This document shows positions 50,373-58,875 of a stretch of DNA of 64,000 nt, in pieces. The notes beneath the pieces are model-generated. The model searched no databases, was not told the DNA's origin, and worked only from the letters and a program-made list of their open reading frames with translations. The position numbers and the translations under genes were made by a program. The stretch covers positions 4,278,001 to 4,342,000 of the forward strand of contig OZ244830.1 in assembly GCA_965220425.1 (NCBI GenBank), in the 5' to 3' direction. Source of the stretch: Azophilus sp965220425. Lineage in GTDB: Bacteria; Pseudomonadota; Gammaproteobacteria; Pseudomonadales; Azotimanducaceae. The stretch's first letter is position 1; the number at the start of each line of letters is the position of its first letter.

Positions 50373-51829
50373 CGGGCCAGAACGGCTGGGAGGCGGTGAT
50401 CGGCCTGGAGATTCATGTCCAGCTCGCTACCCGCAGCAAGATCTTCTCCAGCGCCGGCGCGGTGTTCGGCGCCGCACCCAACAGCCATGCCTGCCCGGTG
50501 GACATCGGTCTGCCGGGCACCCTGCCGGTACTGAACGGGGAAGCGGTGCGCATGGCGGTCATGTTCGGGCTCGCCATCGGGGCGGAGATCAACCGGTTCT
50601 CAGTGTTCGACCGCAAGAACTATTTCTATCCCGATCTGCCGAAGGGATACCAGATCAGCCAGTTCGAACAACCCATCGTCGGCAGGGGCAGGATCGAGGT
50701 GCCCCTCGACGGAGACGGGTCAATTTCCGTGAGAATCATCCGCGCCCATCTGGAGGAAGATGCCGGCAAGTCCATTCACGACCTCTTTCCCGGAGAAACG
50801 GGCATCGATCTCAACCGGGCGGGCACGCCTTTGCTCGAGGTGGTCTCGGAGCCGGACTTGAGGAGCCCGGAACAGGCGGCGGCCTGCTTCCGGCGTCTGC
50901 ACGGCCTGGCGCGCTATCTCAAGATCTGCGACGGCGACCTGTCCCAGGGCAGCATGCGCTGCGACGCCAATGTCTCTGTTCGGCTCGTGGGCGAATCGGC
51001 CCTCGGCGAACGCACCGAAATCAAGAACCTCAACTCTTTCCGGTTCCTGGAAAAGGCGGTCCGCCACGAAATCCACCGGCAGATCGACCTCCTGGAAGGC
51101 GGCGGCAGCGTGGTGCGGGAAACCAGGCAGTACGACCCGGACCGCGACGAAACCCGGCCGATGCGGGGCAAGGAATATTCCGACGATTACCGGTACTTTC
51201 CGGACCCGGATCTGCTGCCGTTGCGGTTCGACAACGCGTTCATCGAATCGGTGCGCTGCGCCATGCCCGAACTGCCGGACGCGCGCTACCGGCGCTTCCG
51301 GGAGGAATGGGGATTGAGCAAATACGACGCGGCCTGGCTCACCAACGATCCGGACATCGCCGATTACTTCGAGGCAGCGGCACGCGTCGGGGAAGACGCC
51401 AAACTGGTTGCCAACTGGATTACGGGCGAGGTCGCCAGGAATCTGAACCGGCAAGGGCTGTCTATCGGCGAATGCCCGGTCGCGGCGGTCGACCTGGGCC
51501 GGCTCGTCGCCAGGATCAAGGACGGCACCCTCTCGGGCAAGACCGCCAGGACCCTGTTCGATGCCCTCTGGGCGGGCGCAGGGAGGGGCGCCGGGGGGGT
51601 CGACGAAATCATCGAGGCGCGGGGCCTGCGGCAGATCAGCGACAGCGGCGAACTGGAAGCCGTGGTCGGCGAGATCGTCGCCGCCAATCCGGCCCAGGCC
51701 GATCGGTTCCGCGCCGGCAAGCGGAAGGTGCTCGGCTTCTTCGTCGGCCAGGTCATGAAAGCGACCCGCGGCAAGGCGGATCCGAGGCAGGTCAACGAAC
51801 TGATCGTCAAGGCGCTTCGGCAGGGCTGA
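50369..51829 (+). CDS. gatB: Asp/Glu-tRNA(Asn/Gln) amidotransferase subunit B
   Basis: GatB phosphorylates and amidates the mischarged tRNA. The 486-residue protein has VIGLEIHVQLATRSKIFS, RKNYFYPDLPKGYQISQFEQPI, DLNRAGTPLLEVVSEPDLRS, GDLSQGSMRCDANVSVR, ERTEIKNLNSFRFLEKAV and YSDDYRYFPDPDLLPL, i.e. all the diagnostic blocks, and a C-terminal YqeY-like helical tail with GKADPRQVNELIVKAL. Confidence 0.97.
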   Translation: MTGQNGWEAVIGLEIHVQLATRSKIFSSAGAVFGAAPNSHACPVDIGLPGTLPVLNGEAVRMAVMFGLAIGAEINRFSVFDRKNYFYPDLPKGYQISQFEQPIVGRGRIEVPLDGDGSISVRIIRAHLEEDAGKSIHDLFPGETGIDLNRAGTPLLEVVSEPDLRSPEQAAACFRRLHGLARYLKICDGDLSQGSMRCDANVSVRLVGESALGERTEIKNLNSFRFLEKAVRHEIHRQIDLLEGGGSVVRETRQYDPDRDETRPMRGKEYSDDYRYFPDPDLLPLRFDNAFIESVRCAMPELPDARYRRFREEWGLSKYDAAWLTNDPDIADYFEAAARVGEDAKLVANWITGEVARNLNRQGLSIGECPVAAVDLGRLVARIKDGTLSGKTARTLFDALWAGAGRGAGGVDEIIEARGLRQISDSGELEAVVGEIVAANPAQADRFRAGKRKVLGFFVGQVMKATRGKADPRQVNELIVKALRQG

Positions 51830-52041
51830 CGAGGCGATCCGCTTCCGATTCCGTTCTACACGAGCTGGGGAATTTCATGCACAGGGATTGCCGCAGGGCG
51901 GCATGTTCCTCATGTCGCGGATCTGTACGCCCGCCCCGTGCAGCGCGGCTCGTCGCGGCTGGAGCTTTTTCGACAAGGCCGTGGCCCGCTCGCACGAAGC
52001 TCGCTATCATGTGACCAGTTTCATGACCACAAGAGGTTGCC

Positions 52042-52281
52042 ATGGTCACCGTCAATCTGGCTCAGGCGAAAGCTCGCCTTAGCGAACTTCTGGACAAGGT
52101 GGAAGCCGGTCAGGAGGTGGTCATCACCCGTCGCGGCAAGGCCGTGGCGCACGTTTCTGCCGCCGTCCGCCCCAAGAAACCGCTGCCCCTGCAGGAGCTG
52201 GCCGGGTTTCGAGCGGCCATGCCCCGGTTGCGGCGACCCGCCGCCGAGCTACTGCGCGAGGCTCGCGACGAGCGGTTGTAA
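52042..52281 (+). CDS. Type II antitoxin, Phd/YefM family
   Basis: A 79-residue protein beginning MVTVNLAQAKARLSELLDKV, the N-terminal DNA-binding fold of Phd/YefM antitoxins, followed by GQEVVITRRGKAVAHVSA. The C-terminal half (RAAMPRLRRPAAELLREARD) is the flexible toxin-binding part. It lies 18 bp upstream of a PIN-domain toxin, and the two form an intact toxin-antitoxin pair. A TATCAT-like -10 lies about 35 bases upstream near 52007. Confidence 0.9.
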   Translation: MVTVNLAQAKARLSELLDKVEAGQEVVITRRGKAVAHVSAAVRPKKPLPLQELAGFRAAMPRLRRPAAELLREARDERL

Positions 52282-52299
52282 GATCGGCAGTCGGCTCGA

Positions 52300-52749
52300 A
52301 TGCGCTATTTCGACACCAGTTTCCTCGTTCCTCTCGTCTTGCCCGAGGCCACCAGTGAACCGATTACGGGTTTTTTCGAGGACCTGCCAGCGGACGCGCT
52401 AGCGGTCAGCCATTGGACCCGGGTCGAGTTCGCCTCGCTGCTTGCCCGCGAGGTTCGCATGGGCAGTCTGGAAGCTGCGGCGGCGCGCGAGGCGGGTTCA
52501 CAGTTCGAAACAATGATCGAGGAGTCCTTTGTCGTCTTGTTGCCGAACCGCGACGACTTCGATCGGGCCAGGGAATGGCTCAGCCGCTTCGAGACCGGTC
52601 TGAGGGCGGGGGACGCGTTGCACCTCGCCATCGCGAGCAACCGCGGGGCGGAGGCGATCTACAGCCTGGACAAGGTGATGATCGCGGCGGGAAAGACGCT
52701 ACGTGTGCCGGCAAGCGCAGGGGTCCTCCTCCCGGGTTATGACGACTGA
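52300..52749 (+). CDS. vapC: Type II toxin, VapC-like PIN-domain ribonuclease
   Basis: A 149-residue PIN-domain protein. The acidic metal-binding residues are in place: Asp5 (YFDTSFLVPL), Glu43 (RVEFASLLAR), Asp105 (RAGDALHLAIA) and Asp124 (YSLDKVM). VapC toxins are Mg2+-dependent RNases that usually cut tRNA or rRNA. The start follows the antitoxin by 18 bp. Its end overlaps the beginning of a second vapC-like remnant. Confidence 0.9.
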   Translation: MRYFDTSFLVPLVLPEATSEPITGFFEDLPADALAVSHWTRVEFASLLAREVRMGSLEAAAAREAGSQFETMIEESFVVLLPNRDDFDRAREWLSRFETGLRAGDALHLAIASNRGAEAIYSLDKVMIAAGKTLRVPASAGVLLPGYDD

Positions 52750-53008
52750 TGGCATCCTTGTCGGGTTCGAACCGATGCAGCCCGTGCCAGATCCTGCGGT
52801 GGCATCCTGGCTCCGGGGCCAGCCAGCATCCTGCTTGCTCCCGACTGCAATTACCGAGAGCGAGGTGCGCAACGGGCTTGTGGCGATGGTGCGTTGCCGG
52901 CGATCGGGGTCCGGGTCGGGGTGGGAACTTCCAGGGACCAGGTGTTGTTCCGTTCGCTTCGGACGCACTCGCACGCAGGGAACTTTCTGCTATGCTTTGG
53001 CGCTTTGA
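52739..53008 (+). pseudogene. Remnant of a second VapC-type toxin
   Basis: An 89-codon frame whose first ~55 residues resemble the N-terminus of another VapC subgroup: EPMQPVPDPAVASWLRGQPA followed by TAITESEVRNGLVAM, matching the usual xxMRPxPDPxVxxWxxxQPA and TAITxAEIxxGI. The expected DTNVxSE motif is degraded to DGILVGFE. After the RCRR the sequence no longer resembles a PIN domain and the two downstream acidic motifs are missing. It has no antitoxin of its own. Most likely a truncated relic. Confidence 0.65.
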
Positions 53009-53032
53009 TTTGGGACACGAAAGGGAGGCTCG

Positions 53033-53455
53033 ATGGGCCGGCCATTGCCAGCGGTCGATTTCCTGAAACTGCCAGAAGAGGGTGAGCCCTACCTGGAGGG
53101 CCACAGGTGCGGGGCGTGCGGCGCCACCTTCCTGGGTGAGCGCAGCATCTGTGGGAAGTGCGGCGCCCGGGACCAGATGGCGGCGGTCACGTTGCCGAAC
53201 AGCGGCAGCCTCTATTCCTACTCTATCGTGCACCGCTCGTATCCCGGAATCGACGTGCCGTACATCAGCGCCGTCGTCGATCTCGATGACGGGACCGCCA
53301 TCAAGGGCAACCTGATCGACGTCGAGCCCGATCCGGAAAAGATCGAGTTCGGCATGCCCGTCGAGGTCGTCTACGGCGATGCACTCGGACGCAAGGACAA
53401 GGAAGGCAATTCCTATCTCGCCTACTTCTTCCAGCCGAGGGCCGAGGCGGATTGA
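53033..53455 (+). CDS. Zn-ribbon/OB-fold protein (DUF35), thiolase partner
   Basis: The 140-residue protein has a rubredoxin-like zinc ribbon (Cys26, Cys29, Cys40, Cys43 in HRCGACGATFLGERSICGKCG) followed by an OB-fold (SGSLYSYSIVHRSYPGIDVPYISAVVDLDDG, read in two parts). DUF35 proteins form complexes with thiolases or HMG-CoA synthases and are thought to bind acyl-CoA. The thiolase-like gene 82 bp downstream is its likely partner. Confidence 0.9.
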   Translation: MGRPLPAVDFLKLPEEGEPYLEGHRCGACGATFLGERSICGKCGARDQMAAVTLPNSGSLYSYSIVHRSYPGIDVPYISAVVDLDDGTAIKGNLIDVEPDPEKIEFGMPVEVVYGDALGRKDKEGNSYLAYFFQPRAEAD

Positions 53456-53537
53456 CGCGCTTGCCCGGCAACGGGCGGCGCTGCTACCAAGCAGGCAACG
53501 AACCGGGAAAACCAGCTATCAAGCGAGGAGAACACAA

Positions 53538-54680
53538 ATGACCGATGCATATGTCGTAGGCGTGGACATGATCAAGTTCGGGCGGTTTCCGGAGAAGACG
53601 GTGCCCCAGATCGGCGCGCAATCGGCGCTCATGGCGCTCGACGATTGCGGGCTGACCGTTCAGGACATGGAGGCCCTCTACTGCGGTAACCTCTTCCAGG
53701 CCGCAAACATGACCGGCCAGCGCATCCTCCAGGAAATCGGCCAGACCGGCATTCCGGTGATAAACGTCTCCAATGCCTGCGCGACGGGCGCAACCGCCTT
53801 CCGGGAGGCCTGGGCGTCGGTCAAGGCGGAACTCTACGACATCGTCATCGCGGTAGGCGTCGAGCAGATGGGCAAGGGCCTGCTCGGCGGCCCCGGCGGC
53901 GGCAAGGGCATCCCCAAGGAAGGCCTGTTCGGCTCCGGAACCATGCCTGCCGTATTCGCCGAGGCCGGCATGGAGCATGCCCGCAAATACGGCACGACCT
54001 TCGAGCAGTTCGCCAAGGTTTCCGTCAAGAACCACCATCACTCCACCATGAATCCAAAGGCGATGTACCAGATCGAGACGCCGCTCGAGGTGGTGATGAA
54101 CGCCGAGATGATCTCCTATCCGAACACCAAGCTCATGTGCTCGGTGAACGTGGACGGTTCCGCGGCCGCGGTGATCGCATCCGAGAAGAAGGTTCGCGAG
54201 CTGGGCCTCATGGACCGTGCCGTCAAGGTGCGCGCCTCGGTGCTCACCTCCGACCGCTGGCAGGAGCGCGACCTGGTCATGCCGGACGTCAACACCTGCA
54301 CCCGGGAGGCCGCCGCCAAGGCCTACGAGATGGCGGCGTTGGGGCCTGAGGATGTCGATCTCGTCGAGCTTCACGACTGCTTCGCGACCGCCGAGATCCT
54401 GCACTACGAAAACCTGGGGCTGTGCGGCGAAGGCGAAGCGGGCCGCATGATCGATGACGGCGAAGTAGCTCTCGGCGGCCGGGTTCCGGTCAATGTATCC
54501 GGCGGGCTGCTCTCCAAGGGGCACCCGCTCGGCGCCACGGGCATCGCCAACATCTACGAGGTGTCGACGCACCTGCGCGGCGAAGCCGGCGCGCGCCAGG
54601 TCGAAGGCGCCCGCATCGGCCTGACCCACGTGATCGGCCTCGGCAGCGCCTGCGGGATACACATCCTCGAAGCGGCCTAG
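53538..54680 (+). CDS. Thiolase family protein (SCP-x/lipid-transfer-like)
   Basis: The 380-residue thiolase-fold protein begins MTDAYVVGVDMIKFGRFPEK. The nucleophilic cysteine is Cys81 in NVSNACATGATAFREAW. Later blocks are VDLVELHDCFATAEILHYENLG and GGLLSKGHPLGATG, which supplies the active-site histidine. This layout matches SCP2-thiolase/lipid-transfer proteins, which act on acyl-CoA or sterol side chains, often with a DUF35 subunit. The ATG has GAGGAG upstream. The substrate cannot be told from sequence. Confidence 0.9.
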   Translation: MTDAYVVGVDMIKFGRFPEKTVPQIGAQSALMALDDCGLTVQDMEALYCGNLFQAANMTGQRILQEIGQTGIPVINVSNACATGATAFREAWASVKAELYDIVIAVGVEQMGKGLLGGPGGGKGIPKEGLFGSGTMPAVFAEAGMEHARKYGTTFEQFAKVSVKNHHHSTMNPKAMYQIETPLEVVMNAEMISYPNTKLMCSVNVDGSAAAVIASEKKVRELGLMDRAVKVRASVLTSDRWQERDLVMPDVNTCTREAAAKAYEMAALGPEDVDLVELHDCFATAEILHYENLGLCGEGEAGRMIDDGEVALGGRVPVNVSGGLLSKGHPLGATGIANIYEVSTHLRGEAGARQVEGARIGLTHVIGLGSACGIHILEAA

Positions 54681-54837
54681 GCGAACGGATTCGGTTCAAC
54701 CTTCAACGCATGCGCGGCCGGCGCCGAGAGCAGGCCGCGCCGTCTCTTGACCGGAGGTAGACGGCAACGGGTCTGCCGGGCTCTCGGCCGCCGAGGGCAG
54801 CCGGTCAATTCCACGTCATTCCCTCCATAGGTTCCGC

Positions 54838-55323
54838 ATGCGCATCGGCGTCGTCAGCGACACCCACAACAATCTCAAGAACGTCGGCAGGATCGTTGAG
54901 CTGTTCAACGATGCTGGCGTCGCGCGGGTTGTGCATACCGGCGACATCACTCAGGCGAAGACCCTCGATGCTCTGGCTCGCCTGAATGCACCCCTGTTCG
55001 GCGTATTCGGCAACAACGACTGCGAGCGGGAGGGCCTTGGGCGCGCCATCGAAACCCATGGTTTCAGCTTCCAGGAACCCCCCTTCGAGTGCATCTGGCA
55101 CGGCCGCCGTATCGTTGTCGTGCACGATCCCCGAGATCTCGAGACCCTGGCTCACACCCGGCATGACCTGGCGCTGCACGGCCACACCCACCTGTACCGC
55201 CTCACGCACACCGGAAAGCGCCTGGAATTCAACCCCGGCGAGTGCGCGGGCCATCTCGCCGGCCACAACGCCGTCGGCGTGGTCGACCTGCAAGAGATGA
55301 AAGCCGAGTTGTTGCGTTTTTAG
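54838..55323 (+). CDS. YfcE/MJ0936-type metallophosphoesterase
   Basis: A 161-residue calcineurin-like phosphoesterase. Metal-binding motifs are in order: SDTHNN (residues 7-12), HTGDIT, FGNNDCE, and HGHTHLYRL, with NPGECAG near the end. Small proteins of this family are phosphodiesterases with unknown natural substrates. Its TAG stop is the first three bases of TAGCCCGCAT, the same ten bases that begin the palindromic elements, which may be a trace of another copy. Confidence 0.92.
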   Translation: MRIGVVSDTHNNLKNVGRIVELFNDAGVARVVHTGDITQAKTLDALARLNAPLFGVFGNNDCEREGLGRAIETHGFSFQEPPFECIWHGRRIVVVHDPRDLETLAHTRHDLALHGHTHLYRLTHTGKRLEFNPGECAGHLAGHNAVGVVDLQEMKAELLRF

Positions 55324-55355
55324 CCCGCATGGTTCATCCCGACACTTTCATGGAA

Positions 55356-57506
55356 CTACCTTTGGCCGGGCGGGCTTGATCGTGGCCGGGTTCCGAGCGG
55401 CAGACCGGCCGCGCTGACGCTTGACAACTCGACAACCGCAGCGTCCCGCACCTCGTAGACCCGGTCTGCCCGTGCCGCGAAGGACAGGTCGTGGGTGGCA
55501 ACTACTCTCGTGCAGCCGAGGCCGGCCACCATCTCCTGGATCTGCGACCGAATCTCAGGGTCGAGGTGTGCGGTGCCCTCGTCGAGGAACAGGAAGTTGG
55601 GAGCGCGATACAGCGCCCGGGCGAGCAGCAGCCGCTGTACCTGCCCGCCCGAGAGCGCGGCGCCCATGTCGCCCACCGGAGTCTCGATCCCCATGGGCAG
55701 CGTGGTGATGAGTTCATCGATTCGGGCAAGGCGGCAGGCCCGCTCGAATCGTTCGCTGTCGAGATGCGGGTCGAACAGCGAAATGTTGGCGGCGAGGCTG
55801 CCGGCAAACAGGGCATCGTCCTGCAGGACGCAGCCGACCGAGCCCCGGTAGCGCCGCAGCCAGCCGCCCTCGAGCGGCCGTCCCGCGGCGCGCACGGTGC
55901 CCGCGGTCGGCTGGAACTGGCCGATCAGGAGCTTGGCCAGCGTGGTCTTGCCGCCGCCGGACGGCCCTGTCAGGGCGATGAACTCGCCGGGTTCGACGTT
56001 CAGGTCGACGTTGCGCAAGACCCAGGGTTCGCGCTCGCCATAGCGAAAGCCGACGCCGGTGAGATGCAGCGCACCCTGCACCGGTTCGTCGGATACGGGT
56101 TCCGTGGACAGTTCGGCGGCGGCACAGTACGGGTCGGCGAGCCGTTCGAGGTGTACGCGCAACAACCGCAAAGACAGCGCCTGCCGGACGAGTTCGCCCA
56201 GCCGGCCGGTAAATTCGCCCTTGTAGCTCAGAAAGGCGTAGAGCATGCCGATGGTGAGCGCGCCGTCGAGAACGTGGCGCGCGCCGAGGTACACCACCGC
56301 AATCGTCTCGACGCCGAAGATCAGCGTCTGCGCACCGTCCCCGAAGAGCCCCCACTTGGCGCCCTGAATGCCGGCGTTGACCGCGCCCGCCTGCTGGTTC
56401 TGCCACAGGTCGAGACGCGCCCGTTCCTGCGCGTAAACCCGAACGGCCGGCATCGCGCGCATGGACTCGAGAAAGCTGGAATCCGCCCGCGCCTGGTGGT
56501 TGATCTCGTCCATGGCAATGCGCGCCAGCGCCGGTACCTGGGCGAATCGCACTACCAGATAAACCGCGCACGCCGCGACGACGAGCATCGCGAGCCAGGC
56601 ATCGTAGGCCAGCATCATCGCCAGCATGGCAATGGCCATGAACCCGTCCACGCAAACGGCCACGAGCCCCTGGGTCAACGCATCCTGCACCGGGCCCAGC
56701 GATCCGAACCGGGAGGTGATGTCGCCGAGATGGCGCTTTTCGAACCACTCGAGCGGCAACCGCAGCATATGCCCCAACAGGTTGCGGCCGAACTCGAACG
56801 ACAGCAGGAACGTCAGCCGGGTGACCAGCCAGCCGCGCATCACCTGAGCCGCGAGCTTGACGAGCAAAAGCAGGGCAAAGCCGAGCGCAATCAGTGCGAT
56901 GAGTTCGCGGTCCGCGCGCATCACGCCGTTGTCGATCACCCATTGCACCTGCAGGGGAGCCAACACCAGCGTCAACTGCAGGAGGAGCGACAGCGCCAGC
57001 ACGTTTACCAGGCTGCCGCCAAGGCCTACGGCCCCTCGCCACAGATCGGCAAGTTTCAGCCTGCGCGCGAGCGGCCGCTCCCGAAACCGGTCGGACGGGC
57101 GCAACTCCAGCGCCACGCCCGTGAAATGCCTGGAGATTTCCGCCCAGGAGTACCGGCGCCGCCCTTCGGCGGGATCGTGGATCCAGATGCCGCCGCGCCT
57201 GACTTTGACGAGCACCACGAAGTGGTTGAGATCCCAGTGCAGGATGGCGGGCGCAAGAAGCCGCTGCAGATGCTCCGGTTCCAGCCGCAGACCGCGGCAG
57301 TTCATCCCTTCGGCCTCGGCAAGCGACACGAGGTCGCTCAATCTGCTGCCCCGGGCGCCGGCCAGCCCGCGGGCGCGCAAGTCGGCCAGATCCAGGTCCC
57401 GGCCGTGGTAGGCCGTCACCATGGCAACTGAGACCACGCCGCATTCGCAGGCTTCCGACTGCCAGAGCACCGGCACCTTGCGCCACAGGCTCGCACGTAC
57501 GCGCAT
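55356..57506 (-). CDS. Peptidase-containing ABC transporter (C39 domain), bacteriocin-type exporter
   Basis: The 716-residue protein has an N-terminal C39 peptidase (residues ~10-135) with a full active site: Gln16, Cys22 (QSEACECGVVSVAMV), His95 (HWDLNHFVVLV) and Asp111 (IHDPAEG). A six-helix ABC membrane domain follows (~155-450), then the ATPase with Walker A GPSGGGKTT (514-522), signature LSGGQVQRLLLARAL and Walker B FLFLDEGTAHLD. Such PCATs cut double-glycine leaders and export the peptide. The ATG shares one base with the stop of its HlyD partner. An in-frame extension to 57677 would lie inside that gene. No precursor peptide was found nearby. Confidence 0.92.
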   Translation of the reverse strand: MRVRASLWRKVPVLWQSEACECGVVSVAMVTAYHGRDLDLADLRARGLAGARGSRLSDLVSLAEAEGMNCRGLRLEPEHLQRLLAPAILHWDLNHFVVLVKVRRGGIWIHDPAEGRRRYSWAEISRHFTGVALELRPSDRFRERPLARRLKLADLWRGAVGLGGSLVNVLALSLLLQLTLVLAPLQVQWVIDNGVMRADRELIALIALGFALLLLVKLAAQVMRGWLVTRLTFLLSFEFGRNLLGHMLRLPLEWFEKRHLGDITSRFGSLGPVQDALTQGLVAVCVDGFMAIAMLAMMLAYDAWLAMLVVAACAVYLVVRFAQVPALARIAMDEINHQARADSSFLESMRAMPAVRVYAQERARLDLWQNQQAGAVNAGIQGAKWGLFGDGAQTLIFGVETIAVVYLGARHVLDGALTIGMLYAFLSYKGEFTGRLGELVRQALSLRLLRVHLERLADPYCAAAELSTEPVSDEPVQGALHLTGVGFRYGEREPWVLRNVDLNVEPGEFIALTGPSGGGKTTLAKLLIGQFQPTAGTVRAAGRPLEGGWLRRYRGSVGCVLQDDALFAGSLAANISLFDPHLDSERFERACRLARIDELITTLPMGIETPVGDMGAALSGGQVQRLLLARALYRAPNFLFLDEGTAHLDPEIRSQIQEMVAGLGCTRVVATHDLSFAARADRVYEVRDAAVVELSSVSAAGLPLGTRPRSSPPGQR

Positions 57507-58732
57507 CAGAGCGTTTCCAATGCCGAGGCGAACGGTTCGACCAGCCATCGCCACAACGCCCTCGATGTGGTGACCACGAACGCATCGACGCGCACGCCAT
57601 GGCGCAGCCCGAGCTTCTCCGGGTATTCGACGACTTCCGCCCGGGCCCGGAACACCGGTCCGTCGACCGGAATCCAACTGATGAGCCGGTAGGGTTTCTG
57701 GGGGGTACGGCTGATCTCGCGGACCACGGCCGCGCCCATCGGATCGCCGTCGCGCTCCGCTCCGAGCACCCGGAACCGCACTTCGTCGCCAATCGCCATG
57801 CGACCCGCCGCGGCGGCGCCCGCAAGCAGTACCAGTTCGAATTCCGGCGCTTCCGGAGCGACCGTCATCAACACCTGGTCTGCAATCACCCGGTCGCCCA
57901 AGCCGAACTGGAGGAACGCCGCCACCCCATCGCGGGGCGCGACGATGGTCGTCCGGTACGCTTCCCGCGCCTGTTGGAGGCGGCGTTGCAGCCCGGCCCG
58001 TTCCTGTTCCACGCGCAACTGCCGGACACGGAACTCCCGGTCCAGCCGGGCCAGGGCCACCCGCTTCAGGTCCGCCCTGGCACGGTTCCCGGTCAGGGCG
58101 CGCTGGAGCTGGCTCGCCGACTGCCGCGCCGCCAGCGTCTGCTGCCGCTGACGGTCGAACTCGGAACGCGCCGCCAGCCCCTGCCCCGACAGGCGCTCGA
58201 GACGCGCTTCCGCCCGGGCGAGCAGTGCCTGGCGTTCCTCGACAACCGCCAACTCCGCGCGCAGTCCGCGCCGTTCGTCGTTGAGGTGGACGAGTTCCCG
58301 TCTTGCGGACTCGAGTTCAGTACCGTGCCCGGCGGCCTGCGCATCGGCCAACTCGTCCAGGCGGCGAATCGACCCTTCGAGATGGTCGGCTTCCTGGGCG
58401 TATACCGGCACGCCGTGCTCGTCGAGACGTCCGAGGTCCAACGCCAGTAGCGGCTGGCCCCGCCGCACGGGCGTTCCTTCCCGAACATGCAGCGCCGCCA
58501 CCTGACCGGCCATCGGGGCCGCCACCTCGGCGATGCCTCCGGCCGGTTCCAGGTAGCCGGCAACCTGTAGCTTGCGCGCGTAGTCCAGACGCAGGACCAG
58601 CCCGGCGCCGACGCAACAGGCAAGCAACAGGCCGATGCTCGCCCAGCGCAGCGCAGGCGCCTGGGTGACGATCACGGACCCCCAGTGGGACTGGGCGCGT
58701 TCCGCCGCCACCTCGGGCCGAAACAGTGACAC
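57506..58732 (-). CDS. HlyD-family membrane-fusion (adaptor) protein
   Basis: The 408-residue adaptor has one membrane helix near the N-terminus (WASIGLLLACCVGAGLVL), a lipoyl-like half motif (GGIAEVAAPMAGQVAALHVREGTPVRRGQPLL, read in parts), a long coiled-coil hairpin (~residues 120-260) and the second half with TTIVAPRDGVAAFLQFGLGDRV. It forms a type I secretion/peptide export unit with the downstream ABC transporter. The outer-membrane TolC-like partner is not in the window. A 143-bp gap precedes it. Confidence 0.92.
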   Translation of the reverse strand: MSLFRPEVAAERAQSHWGSVIVTQAPALRWASIGLLLACCVGAGLVLRLDYARKLQVAGYLEPAGGIAEVAAPMAGQVAALHVREGTPVRRGQPLLALDLGRLDEHGVPVYAQEADHLEGSIRRLDELADAQAAGHGTELESARRELVHLNDERRGLRAELAVVEERQALLARAEARLERLSGQGLAARSEFDRQRQQTLAARQSASQLQRALTGNRARADLKRVALARLDREFRVRQLRVEQERAGLQRRLQQAREAYRTTIVAPRDGVAAFLQFGLGDRVIADQVLMTVAPEAPEFELVLLAGAAAAGRMAIGDEVRFRVLGAERDGDPMGAAVVREISRTPQKPYRLISWIPVDGPVFRARAEVVEYPEKLGLRHGVRVDAFVVTTSRALWRWLVEPFASALETL

Positions 58733-58840
58733 CAGATCGTTCCCCGGTTCGCGGAAACGCTATGGTGGCGGCAACCGAATACGGGGCGCTGTAGGGTTTC
58801 TCAGCGAGTGCCTGTCGGTCGGCGACCGGAACGACGGTAG

Positions 58841-58858
58841 ACGATCCGCCCGGATCGT
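58841..58858 (-). terminator. Perfect hairpin after the SDR gene
   Basis: ACGATCCG-CC-CGGATCGT is a perfect palindrome 18 bases past the SDR stop, in the 143-bp gap before the HlyD gene. No T-run follows on the minus strand, so it may be a Rho-type or structural element rather than a classic terminator. Confidence 0.35.
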
Positions 58859-58875
58859 TGGCCGTCAGTGCCTCG

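Noticed and set aside
52757..52780. GGTTCGAACC resembling a tRNA T-arm
   Set aside because: No acceptor, D or anticodon arm can be folded around it, and the bases are part of the VapC-like remnant.
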